A program made the position numbers and the translations under genes. The notes beneath the pieces were generated by a model. That model was not told where the DNA came from. It ran no database searches and worked only from the letters and a program-made list of their open reading frames with translations. A stretch of DNA of 64,000 bases from Shewanella sairae. GTDB taxonomy: Bacteria; Pseudomonadota; Gammaproteobacteria; Enterobacterales; Shewanellaceae. Shown here one piece after another: positions 63,926 to 64,000 of this stretch. Every line of letters starts with the position of its first letter. Within the stretch, counting starts at the first letter, position 1. The stretch covers positions 60,729 through 124,728 of the forward strand of contig NZ_JAKILT010000007.1 in NCBI RefSeq assembly GCF_023283535.1. The letters run 5' to 3'.

Positions 63926-64000
63926 AACTGGACACGGACTTGTACGTATTCCAAAATCTTCGTTCAGATTCATTTGGGGTCAAGCCGCCATTATAACTAT
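63910..64000 (-). mobile_element. IS3-family insertion sequence, terminal part
   Basis: An end of the form TGTAGTGGTCAAGTAAAACT begins at 63910. On the minus strand, a frame ending at 63918 encodes YNGGLTPNESERRFWNTYKS then VSSFT and stop, the typical C terminus of an IS3-family OrfB integrase. The rest of the element is outside the window. Confidence 0.8.

Overview
The window looks like chromosomal DNA of a marine Shewanella or close relative. The evidence is an OmcA/MtrC-type outer-membrane multihaem cytochrome end, a complete sir (dissimilatory sulfite reductase) cluster with the octahaem cytochrome SirA and the SirC/SirD quinol dehydrogenase pair, and typical gammaproteobacterial housekeeping genes (uvrD, ubiA, udp). 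Gene starts were chosen by Shine-Dalgarno (SD) sequence and family length; no database search was possible.

Layout. 1-1130: 3' end of a decahaem cytochrome gene and its terminator. 1.1-4.8 kb: LysR regulator divergent from an EmrAB-type efflux pair. 4.9-8.3 kb: ElaA-like acetyltransferase, radical SAM protein and two overlapping LysR paralogues. 8.4-13.6 kb: OmpA-family porin, MscS channel, a small periplasmic protein, YdcH-like protein, uridine phosphorylase and a convergent Tsx-type nucleoside porin. 14-19.6 kb: NfeD plus two SPFH proteins, Nudix hydrolase, GGDEF-EAL protein, RidA. 19.7-27.3 kb: uvrD, ubiA, two uncharacterised membrane proteins, an esterase, a MazG/PRA-PH-like pyrophosphatase. 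27.9-30.2 kb: a secreted kexin-like subtilase followed by a 152-residue secreted protein, the arrangement of the Aeromonas ASP/ORF2 protease-chaperone pair. 30.5-32 kb: NhaC antiporter.

32.2-45.6 kb is the functional centre: a divergent sulfite respiration locus. The left arm encodes a dedicated haem lyase (CcmF-, CcmH- and CcmG-like). The right arm encodes SirA (seven CxxCH haems plus one CX15CH haem), a rhodanese, an FKBP isomerase with a Met-rich tail, a TPR protein, SirC, SirD and a NosL-D-F-Y-like copper maturation set. A ToxR-like membrane-bound regulator follows. The parts fit one scheme: quinol to SirD to SirC to SirA, with haem attachment by the left arm and copper supply by NosLDFY-like proteins. 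Several strong hairpins sit at the gene junctions.

47-54.5 kb is an accessory region with repeated hairpins, a truncated gene ending in a short direct repeat, a duplicated small gene (about 300 bp copies, 4.1 kb apart), a REP-associated Y1 transposase, an immunity-like orphan, and a decayed tandem array of the 3' end of a TauE/SafE gene. 55.6-57.6 kb holds mesX-mesD (folate-independent methionine synthase). Then come a 942-residue uncharacterised protein, an EamA transporter, and a lipoprotein gene cut at its 3' end by an IS3-family element that leaves the window. No tRNA, rRNA or CRISPR array was recognised.
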